The notes under the pieces: model-generated
What the model saw: the letters and a program-made list of their open reading frames with translations, nothing else
Told to the model about the DNA's origin: nothing
Databases searched by the model: none
Assembly (NCBI RefSeq): GCF_900182595.1
Contig: NZ_FXTN01000012.1
Span: 124,001 to 188,000 of the forward strand
DNA length: 64,000 bases
Direction: 5' to 3'
From: Pedobacter westerhofensis
Lineage (GTDB): Bacteria > Bacteroidota > Bacteroidia > Sphingobacteriales > Sphingobacteriaceae
Part shown: positions 1 to 7,988 of the stretch, in pieces
How the letters are laid out: every line of letters starts with the position of its first letter
How positions within the stretch are numbered: the stretch's first letter is position 1
Position numbers and translations under genes: made by a program

Positions 1-321
1 TTCGTCCATGATACAGGCGTCGAGCGTAACTATTCCGTCACGGTCTGGCAGTCCGCCGAGGCCAACCGACTGGTTTTTAACATCAGACTCAGGCACCTGC
101 ACACCTTTTTCTACGGCATCAAGGGCGCGGCCTCCCGCAGAAAGTACTCCCCAGGCAGCATGGTTTGCAGCGATCCCAAAATCCCATGTAGAAATGACCA
201 GAGGTTTTGCAGCAGGAGCAGCAAGGGGAGCGGGTATAATATTGGCTATGCTGCTTTTGCCGATTGCCAGCAGCGAAGCAGAAATCGCGGAGGATTTAAT
301 AAATTTTCTACGGTCGAACAT
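1..321 (-). CDS. Asparaginase family (N4-beta-N-acetylglucosaminyl-L-asparaginase-like), 5' part only
   Basis: The gene runs off the left edge of the window; only the first 107 codons are present, read on the minus strand from the ATG at 321. The N-terminus carries RRKFIK followed by a hydrophobic stretch, which fits a twin-arginine (Tat) export signal. The mature part begins around residue 40 with VISTWDFG, then NHAAWGVLSAGGRALDAVE and DRDGIVTLDACIMDE, typical of the Ntn-hydrolase family of glycosylasparaginases and isoaspartyl peptidases. The catalytic threonine and the autocleavage site lie outside the window. The predicted role is periplasmic removal of GlcNAc from asparagine or cleavage of isoaspartyl peptides; the exact substrate cannot be decided here. 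Confidence 0.85.
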   Translation of the reverse strand, partial: MFDRRKFIKSSAISASLLAIGKSSIANIIPAPLAAPAAKPLVISTWDFGIAANHAAWGVLSAGGRALDAVEKGVQVPESDVKNQSVGLGGLPDRDGIVTLDACIMDE

Positions 322-386
322 AAAAGGTTTGTGTTGTTTCTGGGCACAAGAATACCCAAAAATATCTGTTGTTAAAAGCGATTATA

Positions 387-411
387 AGAAAAATCCGGCT
401 CGGTGGCCGGA
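387..411 (-). terminator. Rho-independent terminator after the omega-amidase gene
   Basis: On the minus strand the arms TCCGGC and GCCGGA (406-411 and 394-399) enclose a six-base loop and are followed by a T-rich run (TTTTTCTT). It lies just past the stop codon at 422 and separates the amidase from the asparaginase-family gene. Confidence 0.7.
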
Positions 412-421
412 CAGGATAAAT

Positions 422-1228
422 TTAATTATCAATAGAAAATTCATCGGCATCCTTTAGAAAGGGGAAGCTCTGCCTGATCTTGACCATCTCTTCATAGCTG
501 ACGCTGAAGGTATAGAGGTCTTCATCTTCAGGCTTGTAATAAACGGTATTGCCATAGGCATCGATGCACATCGAGTGGCCACTATGGTAAACTTCATTTC
601 CATCATGTCCCACCCGGTTTACTGCCACTACATAGCTCTGATTTTCTATGGCCCTTGCAGGAATCAGTGCTTTCCAGTGGGCAATCCTTTTGTCGGGCCA
701 GCTGGCAATGATCAGCAGGATATCATAACTGGTATCATGGTTGCGTAGATACACTGGAAACCTGAGGTCGTAACAGATTGCGAGCCTGATTTTCCAGCCT
801 TTCAGCTCTACGATCACCTCGTCCTGACCCGCCGAATAGGTTTGGTCTTCCTGACCCATACCAAAAAGATGCCTCTTGTCGTAGTATTGATATTCTCCTG
901 AGGGCAGCATCCAGATCATACGGTTATAAAAGTTACCGTTTTCTTTGATAATCAGGCTCCCTGTTACCGCACATTCATATCTTGTAGCAGCCTGTGCCAT
1001 CCAGGTCATTGTTTTTCCGCCCATCTCTTCTGCGAGCGCGTCAGCATTCATACTAAACCCGGTATTGAACATTTCGGGTAGTACGATCAGGTCTGTTTTC
1101 TCCTTTACGCCCATTGATAAACGCAGGGAAATGTTCTGCAGGTTTTTGTCAACATTTTCCCAAAATAAATAAGCCTGAAAAATGGTAATTTTGAGATTAT
1201 TGATATTGAGATAACTTGGACTTTCCAT
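422..1228 (-). CDS. Carbon-nitrogen hydrolase, omega-amidase (YafV/Nit2-like)
   Basis: This nitrilase-superfamily enzyme of 268 residues shows the complete catalytic triad: Glu52 in LPEMFNTGF, Lys118 in YYDKRHLF and Cys152 in AICYDLRFP. The PEMFNTGFSM and KRHLFGMG forms are typical of the omega-amidase branch, which deaminates 2-oxoglutaramate or 2-oxosuccinamate. There is no signal peptide, so it is cytoplasmic. It lies 28 bp downstream of a methionine/glutamine-type aminotransferase on the same strand, whose product would be its substrate. The triad is certain; the choice of omega-amidase within the family rests on motif form and on the neighbour. Confidence 0.88.
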   Translation of the reverse strand: MESPSYLNINNLKITIFQAYLFWENVDKNLQNISLRLSMGVKEKTDLIVLPEMFNTGFSMNADALAEEMGGKTMTWMAQAATRYECAVTGSLIIKENGNFYNRMIWMLPSGEYQYYDKRHLFGMGQEDQTYSAGQDEVIVELKGWKIRLAICYDLRFPVYLRNHDTSYDILLIIASWPDKRIAHWKALIPARAIENQSYVVAVNRVGHDGNEVYHSGHSMCIDAYGNTVYYKPEDEDLYTFSVSYEEMVKIRQSFPFLKDADEFSIDN

Positions 1229-1256
1229 ATATTATATAGGTAAGGGTCGTGTAAAA

Positions 1257-2402
1257 TTATACTTTCATTAATCTTTCAACGGATTTTTCCAGTGTATCTT
1301 GCTTCTTCGCAAAACAAAAACGCAGCACATGATGATCCGTATTTCTCATATAAAATGCGGACACCGGTATCGAAGCCACACCAAAATCAGTGATCAGGCG
1401 CATAGCGATTGCCGTATCAGTCTCCTCACTAAAATGATCATAGCTGACGCATTGAAAGTATGAACCTTTACAAGGTAATAATTTAAATCGCGTCTGGGCC
1501 ATCAGGCTACGGAACAAGTCGCGTTTCTGCTGAAAAAAATCGGCCAGCCCCAGATAAACAGAAGGATCTTTCAGATAATTGGCAATCCCAACCTGCATCG
1601 GGGTGTTCACACTGAACACATTAAACTGATGGATCTTCCTGAATTCCTTCATAAGATTTTCCGGTGCCAGGCAATATCCAGTTTTCCACCCTGTTGCGTG
1701 CAGGAGTTTACCAAATGAAGCTGCAATGAAAGTACGTTCTTTCAGTTCAGGATACATGGCCAGTGAACGGTGCTGCTCTCCGTCAAATACCAGATGTTCA
1801 TAAACTTCATCGCTCAGGATCAGCACATCATTACTTTTAACCAGTTTGATCATCGCCTGGATATCCTCTTCCTTCAATGTGGTTCCGGTAGGGTTGTGCG
1901 GGCTGTTCAGGATCAGCATTTTTGTGCTTGAGGTAAACAGTTTTTTAACCATCTCCCAATCAATGCTGTAATCCGGCGGTGCCATTTCATACGATTTAAC
2001 CAGTCCGCCCAGTGACCTGATAATCGGGGCGTAGGCATCGTAGGCGGGTTCAAAGATGATCACTTCATCACCAGGCTGTATACAGGCTGTTAATACCGTA
2101 AAAATTGCCTGTGTGCCGCCTGCTGTAATGGTCACTTCTGTATCAGGGTGGTAATCAGAGCCATATTGCAAATTTACTTTGTCGGCTACCAGGTTTCTTA
2201 AGGAAGGGATACCTGTCATCGGGGCATATTGATTATGACCCTGCTTCATTGCATCTGCAACAAGACTGATCAGCCGGGGGTCGCAGTCGTAATCAGGAAA
2301 TCCCTGAGAAAGGTTAATGGCATTGTGTTCTGCCGCTAACTGGGACATCACGGAAAAAATACTGGTGGATGTGCCCGGGAGTTTAGAAGAAGTAGCTATC
2401 AT
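1257..2402 (-). CDS. PLP-dependent aminotransferase, methionine/glutamine type (YbdL-like)
   Basis: This is a class I/II aminotransferase of 381 residues with fold type I landmarks in order: GFPDYD near the start, AGGTQAI, the NSPHNPTG motif at about 166-173, SDEVYEHLVF at about 197-206, and the PLP lysine K232 in AASFGKLLHATGWKTGY. The GFPDYD and HATGWK forms are those of E. coli YbdL and the mammalian kynurenine/glutamine transaminases, which prefer methionine, glutamine and aromatic amino acids. It is the upstream gene of a pair with the omega-amidase, matching the glutamine-transaminase/omega-amidase route that pulls transamination of methionine-salvage 2-oxo acids forward. It is divergent from the transporter gene with about 60 bp between them. 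Confidence 0.88.
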   Translation of the reverse strand: MIATSSKLPGTSTSIFSVMSQLAAEHNAINLSQGFPDYDCDPRLISLVADAMKQGHNQYAPMTGIPSLRNLVADKVNLQYGSDYHPDTEVTITAGGTQAIFTVLTACIQPGDEVIIFEPAYDAYAPIIRSLGGLVKSYEMAPPDYSIDWEMVKKLFTSSTKMLILNSPHNPTGTTLKEEDIQAMIKLVKSNDVLILSDEVYEHLVFDGEQHRSLAMYPELKERTFIAASFGKLLHATGWKTGYCLAPENLMKEFRKIHQFNVFSVNTPMQVGIANYLKDPSVYLGLADFFQQKRDLFRSLMAQTRFKLLPCKGSYFQCVSYDHFSEETDTAIAMRLITDFGVASIPVSAFYMRNTDHHVLRFCFAKKQDTLEKSVERLMKV

Positions 2403-2464
2403 GTTATACGAAATTATAAAAAATCGTACCGGATATTACGATTTATTTGATAATTTCATGGACT

Positions 2465-3235
2465 ATGACTTTTAAAACAAAAGAGAGCAGGCTGCTGCTC
2501 GTTTTAGCAACCTTTTTTGTTGCCAACGCTATTCTTTCTGAATTCATTGGTGTAAAGATCTTTAGTGTGGAAGGCACACTTGGAATAAAGCATTTTGATA
2601 TCAATTTACTGGGTGTCCCTAATTTATCATTTAATATGTCCGCAGGAGTTTTAACCTGGCCTATTATTTTTATCATGACCGATATCATTAACGAATATTT
2701 TGGGGTAAAACAAGTTCGTTTTCTGTCTGTACTGACGTCTGTTTTGATCGCCTTTGCATTTCTGGTGATCTGGGGGGCTATGGGTTTAAGGGCATCAGAT
2801 TTCTGGGTGCACCAGACGATAAACGGACAGGACCTGAATATGAACGCTGCTTTTGCGGGAATTTTTGGTCAGGGAATGTGGATCATCGTAGGTTCTATTG
2901 TGGCGTTTCTGATAGGTCAGATTGCAGATGTGGTTATTTTCCACCGCATCAAGCGGATCACGGGTGAGCGGGCTTTGTGGCTGAGATCAACCGGCTCTAC
3001 ACTGGTATCACAGCTGATTGACAGCTTTGTAGTGATCTTTATTGCATTTTATTTGAATCCGCAGTATCACTGGAGCTGGCAAATGGTTGCCGCGATAGGA
3101 CTAGTGAATTATACCTATAAATTTCTGGTTGCCATTATCATGACACCTGTTTTGTATGTTGCACATGCGATCATTGACAGCTATCTTGGGAAAGATCTGG
3201 CGGGCAGACTGGTCAAGATGGCGGGCAGAGAATAA
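2465..3235 (+). CDS. Queuosine precursor transporter (YhhQ/VUT family)
   Basis: An inner-membrane protein with about six hydrophobic segments, including LLLVLATFFVANAILSEFIG at the N-terminus, a characteristic region near GVLTWPIIFIMTDIINEYFG, and the later STLVSQLIDSFVVIF segment. These are hallmarks of the YhhQ family, which imports queuine or its deaza-guanine precursors for tRNA modification. The ATG at 2465 is chosen over an in-frame TTG at 2447 because the family begins shortly before the first membrane helix. No queuosine biosynthesis gene is adjacent, so the ligand is assigned from the family alone. Confidence 0.85.
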   Translation: MTFKTKESRLLLVLATFFVANAILSEFIGVKIFSVEGTLGIKHFDINLLGVPNLSFNMSAGVLTWPIIFIMTDIINEYFGVKQVRFLSVLTSVLIAFAFLVIWGAMGLRASDFWVHQTINGQDLNMNAAFAGIFGQGMWIIVGSIVAFLIGQIADVVIFHRIKRITGERALWLRSTGSTLVSQLIDSFVVIFIAFYLNPQYHWSWQMVAAIGLVNYTYKFLVAIIMTPVLYVAHAIIDSYLGKDLAGRLVKMAGRE

Positions 3236-3289
3236 TTTTAAAACATTGGGTCAGGTGCTTTGTTATCAATACATTAAAACCTAACCAGT

Positions 3290-3544
3290 ATGAAAAGCCT
3301 GACTTTTTGTTTCGACCACCCGGTAGCAGTAAAAGTTTTTTTTAACTGTATCTCTGATCCGGGAATAAAGCATGAAATTCAATTCCTGCGCAGCAGCGAA
3401 GATGGTTCTTTGGTGATCCCGGCTGAGGATATCCCGGAAGGCGCGTGGAAAGTAATGCTGGAATGGACGTATGAAGGCAGGGATTTCTGCATGGAGAGAA
3501 ATTTTGAAGTTCCCAGCGTGGGAAAAGAAATTAAATTCAGCTAA
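3290..3544 (+). CDS. Small protein of unknown function
   Basis: An 84-residue reading frame with ATG start, 54 bp after the transporter and 76 bp before the RRM gene. I do not recognise the family. It has no signal peptide or membrane segment and is mainly beta-prone, with a central PAEDIPEGAWKVMLEWTYEG stretch resembling an immunoglobulin-like sandwich strand pattern. Codon use matches its neighbours and no longer overlapping frame competes convincingly, so it is probably a real gene. A structural or regulatory role is possible but nothing in the sequence establishes one. Confidence 0.6.
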   Translation: MKSLTFCFDHPVAVKVFFNCISDPGIKHEIQFLRSSEDGSLVIPAEDIPEGAWKVMLEWTYEGRDFCMERNFEVPSVGKEIKFS

Positions 3545-3592
3545 TTTTACGGATTCCTTACAATCCATAGTAAATAAGAGGTCCGGTTTTTG

Positions 3593-3600
3593 TACCTTTG
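3593..3600 (+). promoter_or_regulatory. -7 promoter element TACCTTTG of the RRM gene
   Basis: This is an exact match to the Bacteroidota -7 consensus TAnnTTTG, 20 bp before the ATG at 3621. It is the same octamer as in the tRNA-Lys promoter. No good TTG element is seen about 19 bp upstream, so only the -7 box is supported. Confidence 0.5.
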
Positions 3601-3620
3601 AGGAAAACTTTTAGACATTA

Positions 3621-3935
3621 ATGAAGATATTTATTACAGGCCTTCCTTTAGAAGTAGGGGAAGATGAATTAACAGCCGTTTTCGGCGATTTCGGTCAGGT
3701 AAAATCACTTAGGATTATCAAAGATCGTGAAACTGGTCAGAGCCGTGGATTTGGTTTCGTAGAGATGCCGGTTGACGAAGAGGCTAAAGAAGCGATCAAG
3801 AGAATGAATGGTGGTGATTACAACGGTAACCGGATCAAAGTTGCTGAAGCACAGGAAAAACCAGGTACTGGTGGCGGCAACGCTGGTGGTGGCGGTTTTA
3901 AGCGCAACAACAATAACAGAGAAAGAAGCTATTAA
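3621..3935 (+). CDS. RNA-binding protein with one RRM domain
   Basis: A 104-residue cytoplasmic protein. Residues 1-80 form one RNA recognition motif: RNP-2 is IFITGLP at the very start and RNP-1 is RGFGFVEM at about residues 43-50. The C-terminal 25 residues are rich in Gly and Asn with scattered Lys/Arg, a flexible RNA-binding tail. Small RRM proteins of this kind are abundant in Bacteroidota and cyanobacteria and are thought to act as global RNA chaperones or post-transcriptional regulators. It is monocistronic, with its own -7 box and a hairpin downstream. Confidence 0.93.
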   Translation: MKIFITGLPLEVGEDELTAVFGDFGQVKSLRIIKDRETGQSRGFGFVEMPVDEEAKEAIKRMNGGDYNGNRIKVAEAQEKPGTGGGNAGGGGFKRNNNNRERSY

Positions 3936-3975
3936 TTAGCTTTTTTTATGGATTGAATTTTCTATCATCACATAG

Positions 3976-4012
3976 AGAACAAGGAATGATTTAATCAAAA
4001 ATTCCTTGTTCT
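3976..4012 (+). terminator. Terminator-like inverted repeat after the RRM gene
   Basis: Perfect 12-bp arms (AGAACAAGGAAT and ATTCCTTGTTCT) at 3976-3987 and 4001-4012 enclose a 13-base loop. The trailing T-run is weak, so this could equally be a 3'-end stabilising stem. Confidence 0.55.
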
Positions 4013-4021
4013 TATTTCATC

Positions 4022-4753
4022 ATGATGATATCATTGTACTATAGCTTAGTTTTTATGCTGAAAAAATACCCGGTATTTAAACTGGCTTATGCACTGGTTT
4101 TCATTCTTGTGCTGGCTGCTGAATACTGGCACTGGTCCAGATTGAACTTTGTGATTAAGCCTTGCATTTCTCTTGTACTCCTCACTTTTCTTTGTTTATC
4201 TACAAAGCTGAAAGGGCGTTTTCATCAAAGATTGTTTACAGGACTGGTATTTGCCTTAACGGGCGATACATTATTGATGTTAATGGATTATAATCCATCT
4301 TATTTCCTTTATGGACTAAGCGCTTTTTTGATCTGCCATATTTTTTATATCAGTGCCTTTTATCTTGATTTTCTTTCTGCAAAAGAGCTGGATAAAAGAG
4401 GGGCAAGGATAGGAATCGGAGCCTGTGCAGTTATTTTTACGGCTTTTTATCTCTATTTGAGGCCTCATCTGCCCCTGATGAAATTCCCTGTACTGATCTG
4501 TATATTTGTGGGGGCACTGATGGTAATGATGGCCGTTTTTAGAAATCAGCGTGTAAACAAACTGAGTTTCGGGCTCGTACTGGCCGGAGTGCTGTGCTTT
4601 ATTTTAACTGATGCCCTGATGGCACAGCTGCACTTTGTGAAGGCATTCTCATATGCCGATATGGTCATCAGTGCAACCTACATGATTGCACAGGGACTGA
4701 TCGTTACCGGAGGGGTAGAAAGAAAACTCATTCATACCCAAACCCCGGTATAA
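4022..4753 (+). CDS. Lysoplasmalogenase (YhhN/TMEM86 family)
   Basis: A 243-residue integral membrane protein with about eight hydrophobic helices and very little loop sequence. The KPCISLVLL segment, the FALTGDTLLML segment and the late FILTDALMAQ segment carry the conserved Lys/Pro and Asp pattern of the YhhN family, which hydrolyses the vinyl-ether bond of lysoplasmalogens. The start is uncertain: ATG codons at 4022 and 4025 are followed by a more typical family start at 4055 (MLKKYPVFK). It is convergent with the topA-linked gene, with one base between them. Confidence 0.8.
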   Translation: MMISLYYSLVFMLKKYPVFKLAYALVFILVLAAEYWHWSRLNFVIKPCISLVLLTFLCLSTKLKGRFHQRLFTGLVFALTGDTLLMLMDYNPSYFLYGLSAFLICHIFYISAFYLDFLSAKELDKRGARIGIGACAVIFTAFYLYLRPHLPLMKFPVLICIFVGALMVMMAVFRNQRVNKLSFGLVLAGVLCFILTDALMAQLHFVKAFSYADMVISATYMIAQGLIVTGGVERKLIHTQTPV

Positions 4754-4754
4754 T

Positions 4755-5159
4755 TTATTTGATCATTACCCCCGGTTTATTTACCAGGGGAATCCGGATC
4801 AGGTTATCATCTACTATACTTTCCGGAAGAAAGATAAATTTCTTGTCGTATATCGTACCATCTAAATAGTAGCTTAACCAGTATTCGTTAGTTAAGCCAA
4901 AAACTTCTGTATCAATTGCCTCTACGCCTTTAAAGGAATTTGCCGGGATATCTCCCAGGAAATGGCGCAGCACAGAGGTTTTTACCATCCGGCCATCTTT
5001 TTCTCCGTAACCTTTAGAACTGATGAGCACATTCTCGATCTGCACGTTTTTAAGGTTTACCAGGTATACTGTCCAGTTTTTAACTTCTGGGGTTTCGCTC
5101 ATTAGTACCACTGCCATGGCCATGTCTTCAACAATATTTTCAGGCAGGTCCTTCTTCAT
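4755..5159 (-). CDS. Conserved protein of unknown function downstream of topA
   Basis: A 134-residue protein without signal peptide or membrane segment. I do not recognise a named domain. Visible features are an acidic N-terminus (LPENIVEDMAMAV), a central region with SSKGYGEKDGRMVKTSVLRH, and a C-terminal half rich in hydrophobic and aromatic residues. Its start lies 3 bp after the topA stop codon on the same strand, so the two are almost certainly co-transcribed and probably translationally coupled. That suggests a housekeeping role, but the link to topoisomerase function is only positional. Confidence 0.7.
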   Translation of the reverse strand: MKKDLPENIVEDMAMAVVLMSETPEVKNWTVYLVNLKNVQIENVLISSKGYGEKDGRMVKTSVLRHFLGDIPANSFKGVEAIDTEVFGLTNEYWLSYYLDGTIYDKKFIFLPESIVDDNLIRIPLVNKPGVMIK

Positions 5160-5162
5160 AAT

Positions 5163-7760
5163 TTATTTCTTTTTGGCAACCGCCTTCTTTTTTGCAGGTG
5201 CTTTTTTAACTGCCGCCTTTGTTCCTGCAACTTTGGTACCATTAGCAGCTTTCTTTTTTGCTTTTGGCTCAAAGGCATTTGGTACCTGTTCCACAATTAA
5301 TTTCTTTACTTCATCCAGAGGAAGCACGGCAAGCTCTTCAGGTGTGTATTTCTCATTGGTTGAAGGGTTTCTGCCTAATTTCAGCATGTCTTTACCAAAG
5401 CGTATAAATGCTCCCCATCTGCCGTTTTCAATAGCGATTTTATCATCAGGCCATTGCTGGATAAAACGGTTGGATTCTTTTTCAACCTTTTTGGCAATCA
5501 GTTCTCTGATGTCGTTATCAGAAAGATTATCAAAGTTATAGGCCTTTGGCACATTGATAAACAAGTTGTTCCATTTGATAAAAGGACCAAAACGGCCCGT
5601 TCCTTTGGTAACCGGCAAACCATCATAATGTGCTACAGGAGCATCAGCAGTAATTTTTTCATTGATAATCGCTTCCGCACGTGACTGGTCTACTGTGAGA
5701 GGATCTTCATTTTTTGGAATTGATATATAGGTTTCGCCCCATTTTACATATGGCCCAAAACGTCCCACGCCAACAGACACTTCCATATCTTTGTAATTGT
5801 CCAAATGAAAAGGTAACCTGAATTGTTCCAGTGCATCTTCGAGCGTTACTGTTCCTACCGACTGAGATTTCATCAGGCTGGCGTATTTCGGCTTTTCTTC
5901 GTCATCTACCTGGCCGATCTGAACCAGCGGGCCAAATTTACCTACTTTGGCGTATACGTTTCTGCCAGTCACCGGATCTACGCCCAAAAGGCGTTCACCA
6001 TTTGCCCTGTCTGCCGTTTCGGTAGTTACCTCAACCTCTTTATGGAAAGGAGTGTAGAAGGCATGCAGCATTTTAGTCCAGTTTTGCAGGCCCTGGGCAA
6101 TCTCATCAAATTCTTTCTCTACGTTGGCCGTAAAATTAAAATCTACAATACCCTTAAAGTGCTCTACCAGGAAGTCATTGACTACTTCGCCTATATCAGT
6201 AGGGAAGAGCTTTGCTTTTTCTGCCCCGGTAATTTCAACTTTAGTAGATTTGGTAACCATACCATCTTCCAGCACGATAGATCCGAATGAACGGTTTCTT
6301 CCGTCGCGGTCCTCTTTTACCACATATCCGCGGTTCTGGATGGTCGATATCGTTGGTGCATAGGTAGAAGGACGGCCAATGCCCAGTTCTTCCAGTTTCT
6401 TTACCAGGCTGGCTTCAGTATATCTTGCCGGCGGGCGTGAAAAACGCTCCGTGGCGTTCATTGCCCTCAGCGTAAGTTCCTGTCCGTTGCTTAAAGGGGG
6501 CAGGATATTTTCATTGTCACTTTCTTCTGTTTCCTCATCGTCACTGGATTCCAGGTAAACTTTAAGAAAACCGTCAAACTTCATTACTTCGCCTTCAGCC
6601 ACCAGATGTTCAGGCCTTGAACTCACAGTAATATGTGCAGTGGTTTTTTCAAAAAGCGCTTCGCTCATCTGCGATGCGATGGCTCTTTTCCAAATCAGCT
6701 CATAGAGGCGCTGTTCCGAACTATCGCCGGTTACGGTATGCTGATCAAAGTACGTAGGTCTGATGGCCTCATGTGCTTCCTGAGCGCCTGCGGATTTAGT
6801 TTTATAAGTTCTTGGCTGATGATATTTCTGGCCATAGGCAGAATTGATTTCATTTGCTGCTGCAGTAAGTGCGGTCTCGGACAGGTTTACAGAGTCTGTT
6901 CTCATGTACGTGATCTTTCCGCTTTCATACAAACGCTGTGCTACCTGCATTGTACGGGATACGGGAAAACCGAGTTTCCTTGACGCTTCCTGCTGCAGGG
7001 TAGAGGTGGTAAAAGGTGCTGCAGGATTACGTTTGGCAGGTTTTGTTTCAAGGCTGCTGACCTTAAAGCTTGCACTGATACAGTCGTTCAGGAACTTTTC
7101 TGCGTCGGCTTCCTTTTCAAAGCGTTGCGGTAATTCTGCTTTCACGATTTCTTTTCCCTTGCCGGTACTGAACCTGGCTGTGATCCTAAAGGCTGCAGCT
7201 GCATTAAATTTATTTACCTCACGCTCTCTGTCTACGATCAGTCTTACCGCTACAGACTGGACACGGCCTGCGGATAAAGATGGTTTAACCTTCTTCCACA
7301 ATACCGGAGAAAGCTCAAAGCCCACCAGTCTGTCCAGCACACGTCTTGCCTGTTGTGCATTTACCAGGTTATAATCTATTGTTCTCGGAGATTCAATCGC
7401 TTTTAATATTGCGGGCTTTGTGATCTCATGGAAAACGATGCGTTTGGTTTTGCTTTCTTTTAATCCCAGTGTTTCGTAAAGGTGCCATGAAATAGCTTCC
7501 CCTTCACGGTCTTCATCGGATGCGAGCCATACCATTTCGGCTTCCTTGGCTAGTTTTTTAAGTTCCGCTACGACTTGCTTTTTATCAGCAGGCACCTCAT
7601 AGGTTTGGGCAAAATCATTTGCGGTATCGATACCCATATCGCCCTTTACCAGGTCACGTATGTGGCCATAGCTGGATTTAACGAGAAAATCTTTACCCAA
7701 ATACCCTTCTATTGTTTTAGCTTTCGCCGGTGATTCAACTATTAATAAATTTTTGGCCAT
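5163..7760 (-). CDS. topA: DNA topoisomerase I (type IA) with lysine-rich tail
   Basis: The enzyme relaxes negatively supercoiled DNA. Residues 1-115 form the Toprim domain with IVESPAKAKTIEGYLG near the start and the metal-binding DEDREGEA. The active-site tyrosine is about Tyr285 in GKITYMRTDS. The remaining core holds SAGRVQSVA and GRPSTYAPTI. The C-terminal third contains four copies of the short repeat type GKFGP/GRFGP (for example GRFGPYVKWG and GRFGPFIKWN) and no cysteine zinc fingers. The last 35 residues are almost only Lys and Ala, resembling histone H1-like tails. At 865 residues it is a usual length for the family. Confidence 0.97.
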   Translation of the reverse strand: MAKNLLIVESPAKAKTIEGYLGKDFLVKSSYGHIRDLVKGDMGIDTANDFAQTYEVPADKKQVVAELKKLAKEAEMVWLASDEDREGEAISWHLYETLGLKESKTKRIVFHEITKPAILKAIESPRTIDYNLVNAQQARRVLDRLVGFELSPVLWKKVKPSLSAGRVQSVAVRLIVDREREVNKFNAAAAFRITARFSTGKGKEIVKAELPQRFEKEADAEKFLNDCISASFKVSSLETKPAKRNPAAPFTTSTLQQEASRKLGFPVSRTMQVAQRLYESGKITYMRTDSVNLSETALTAAANEINSAYGQKYHQPRTYKTKSAGAQEAHEAIRPTYFDQHTVTGDSSEQRLYELIWKRAIASQMSEALFEKTTAHITVSSRPEHLVAEGEVMKFDGFLKVYLESSDDEETEESDNENILPPLSNGQELTLRAMNATERFSRPPARYTEASLVKKLEELGIGRPSTYAPTISTIQNRGYVVKEDRDGRNRSFGSIVLEDGMVTKSTKVEITGAEKAKLFPTDIGEVVNDFLVEHFKGIVDFNFTANVEKEFDEIAQGLQNWTKMLHAFYTPFHKEVEVTTETADRANGERLLGVDPVTGRNVYAKVGKFGPLVQIGQVDDEEKPKYASLMKSQSVGTVTLEDALEQFRLPFHLDNYKDMEVSVGVGRFGPYVKWGETYISIPKNEDPLTVDQSRAEAIINEKITADAPVAHYDGLPVTKGTGRFGPFIKWNNLFINVPKAYNFDNLSDNDIRELIAKKVEKESNRFIQQWPDDKIAIENGRWGAFIRFGKDMLKLGRNPSTNEKYTPEELAVLPLDEVKKLIVEQVPNAFEPKAKKKAANGTKVAGTKAAVKKAPAKKKAVAKKK

Positions 7761-7832
7761 TCAGAACGTTTTTCTGCAAATAAAACTATAAATAAGCCTA
7801 TAATCCAAATTCTATCGAGAATAAATATGAAA

Positions 7833-7850
7833 AAGGGTCATTTGACCTTT
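7833..7850. promoter_or_regulatory. Small dyad in the topA-gpx intergenic region
   Basis: GGTCA-TT-TGACC is flanked by further near-symmetric A/T bases between the divergent topA and glutathione peroxidase genes. It could be an operator; there is no supporting evidence beyond symmetry and position. Confidence 0.3.
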
Positions 7851-7988
7851 CAGAAAAAATGAGGATCATTCAAAACTGAAGGCTCTATCTGCTTACAAAC
7901 CGGCATAACAAATCATAAGTTTACTATATTATTATATATGGATAAAATATTTGTACATATATTCGTTATATCAAAAAAATTAAAAACT

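Noticed and set aside
8..457. 149-residue plus-strand frame at the left end
   Set aside because: It is the shadow of the asparaginase-family gene and a terminator; composition and the lack of recognisable domains argue against it.
7938..7988. Extended start of the glutathione peroxidase gene
   Set aside because: The added residues would precede and disrupt the hydrophobic signal; the ATG at 7989 is a better start.
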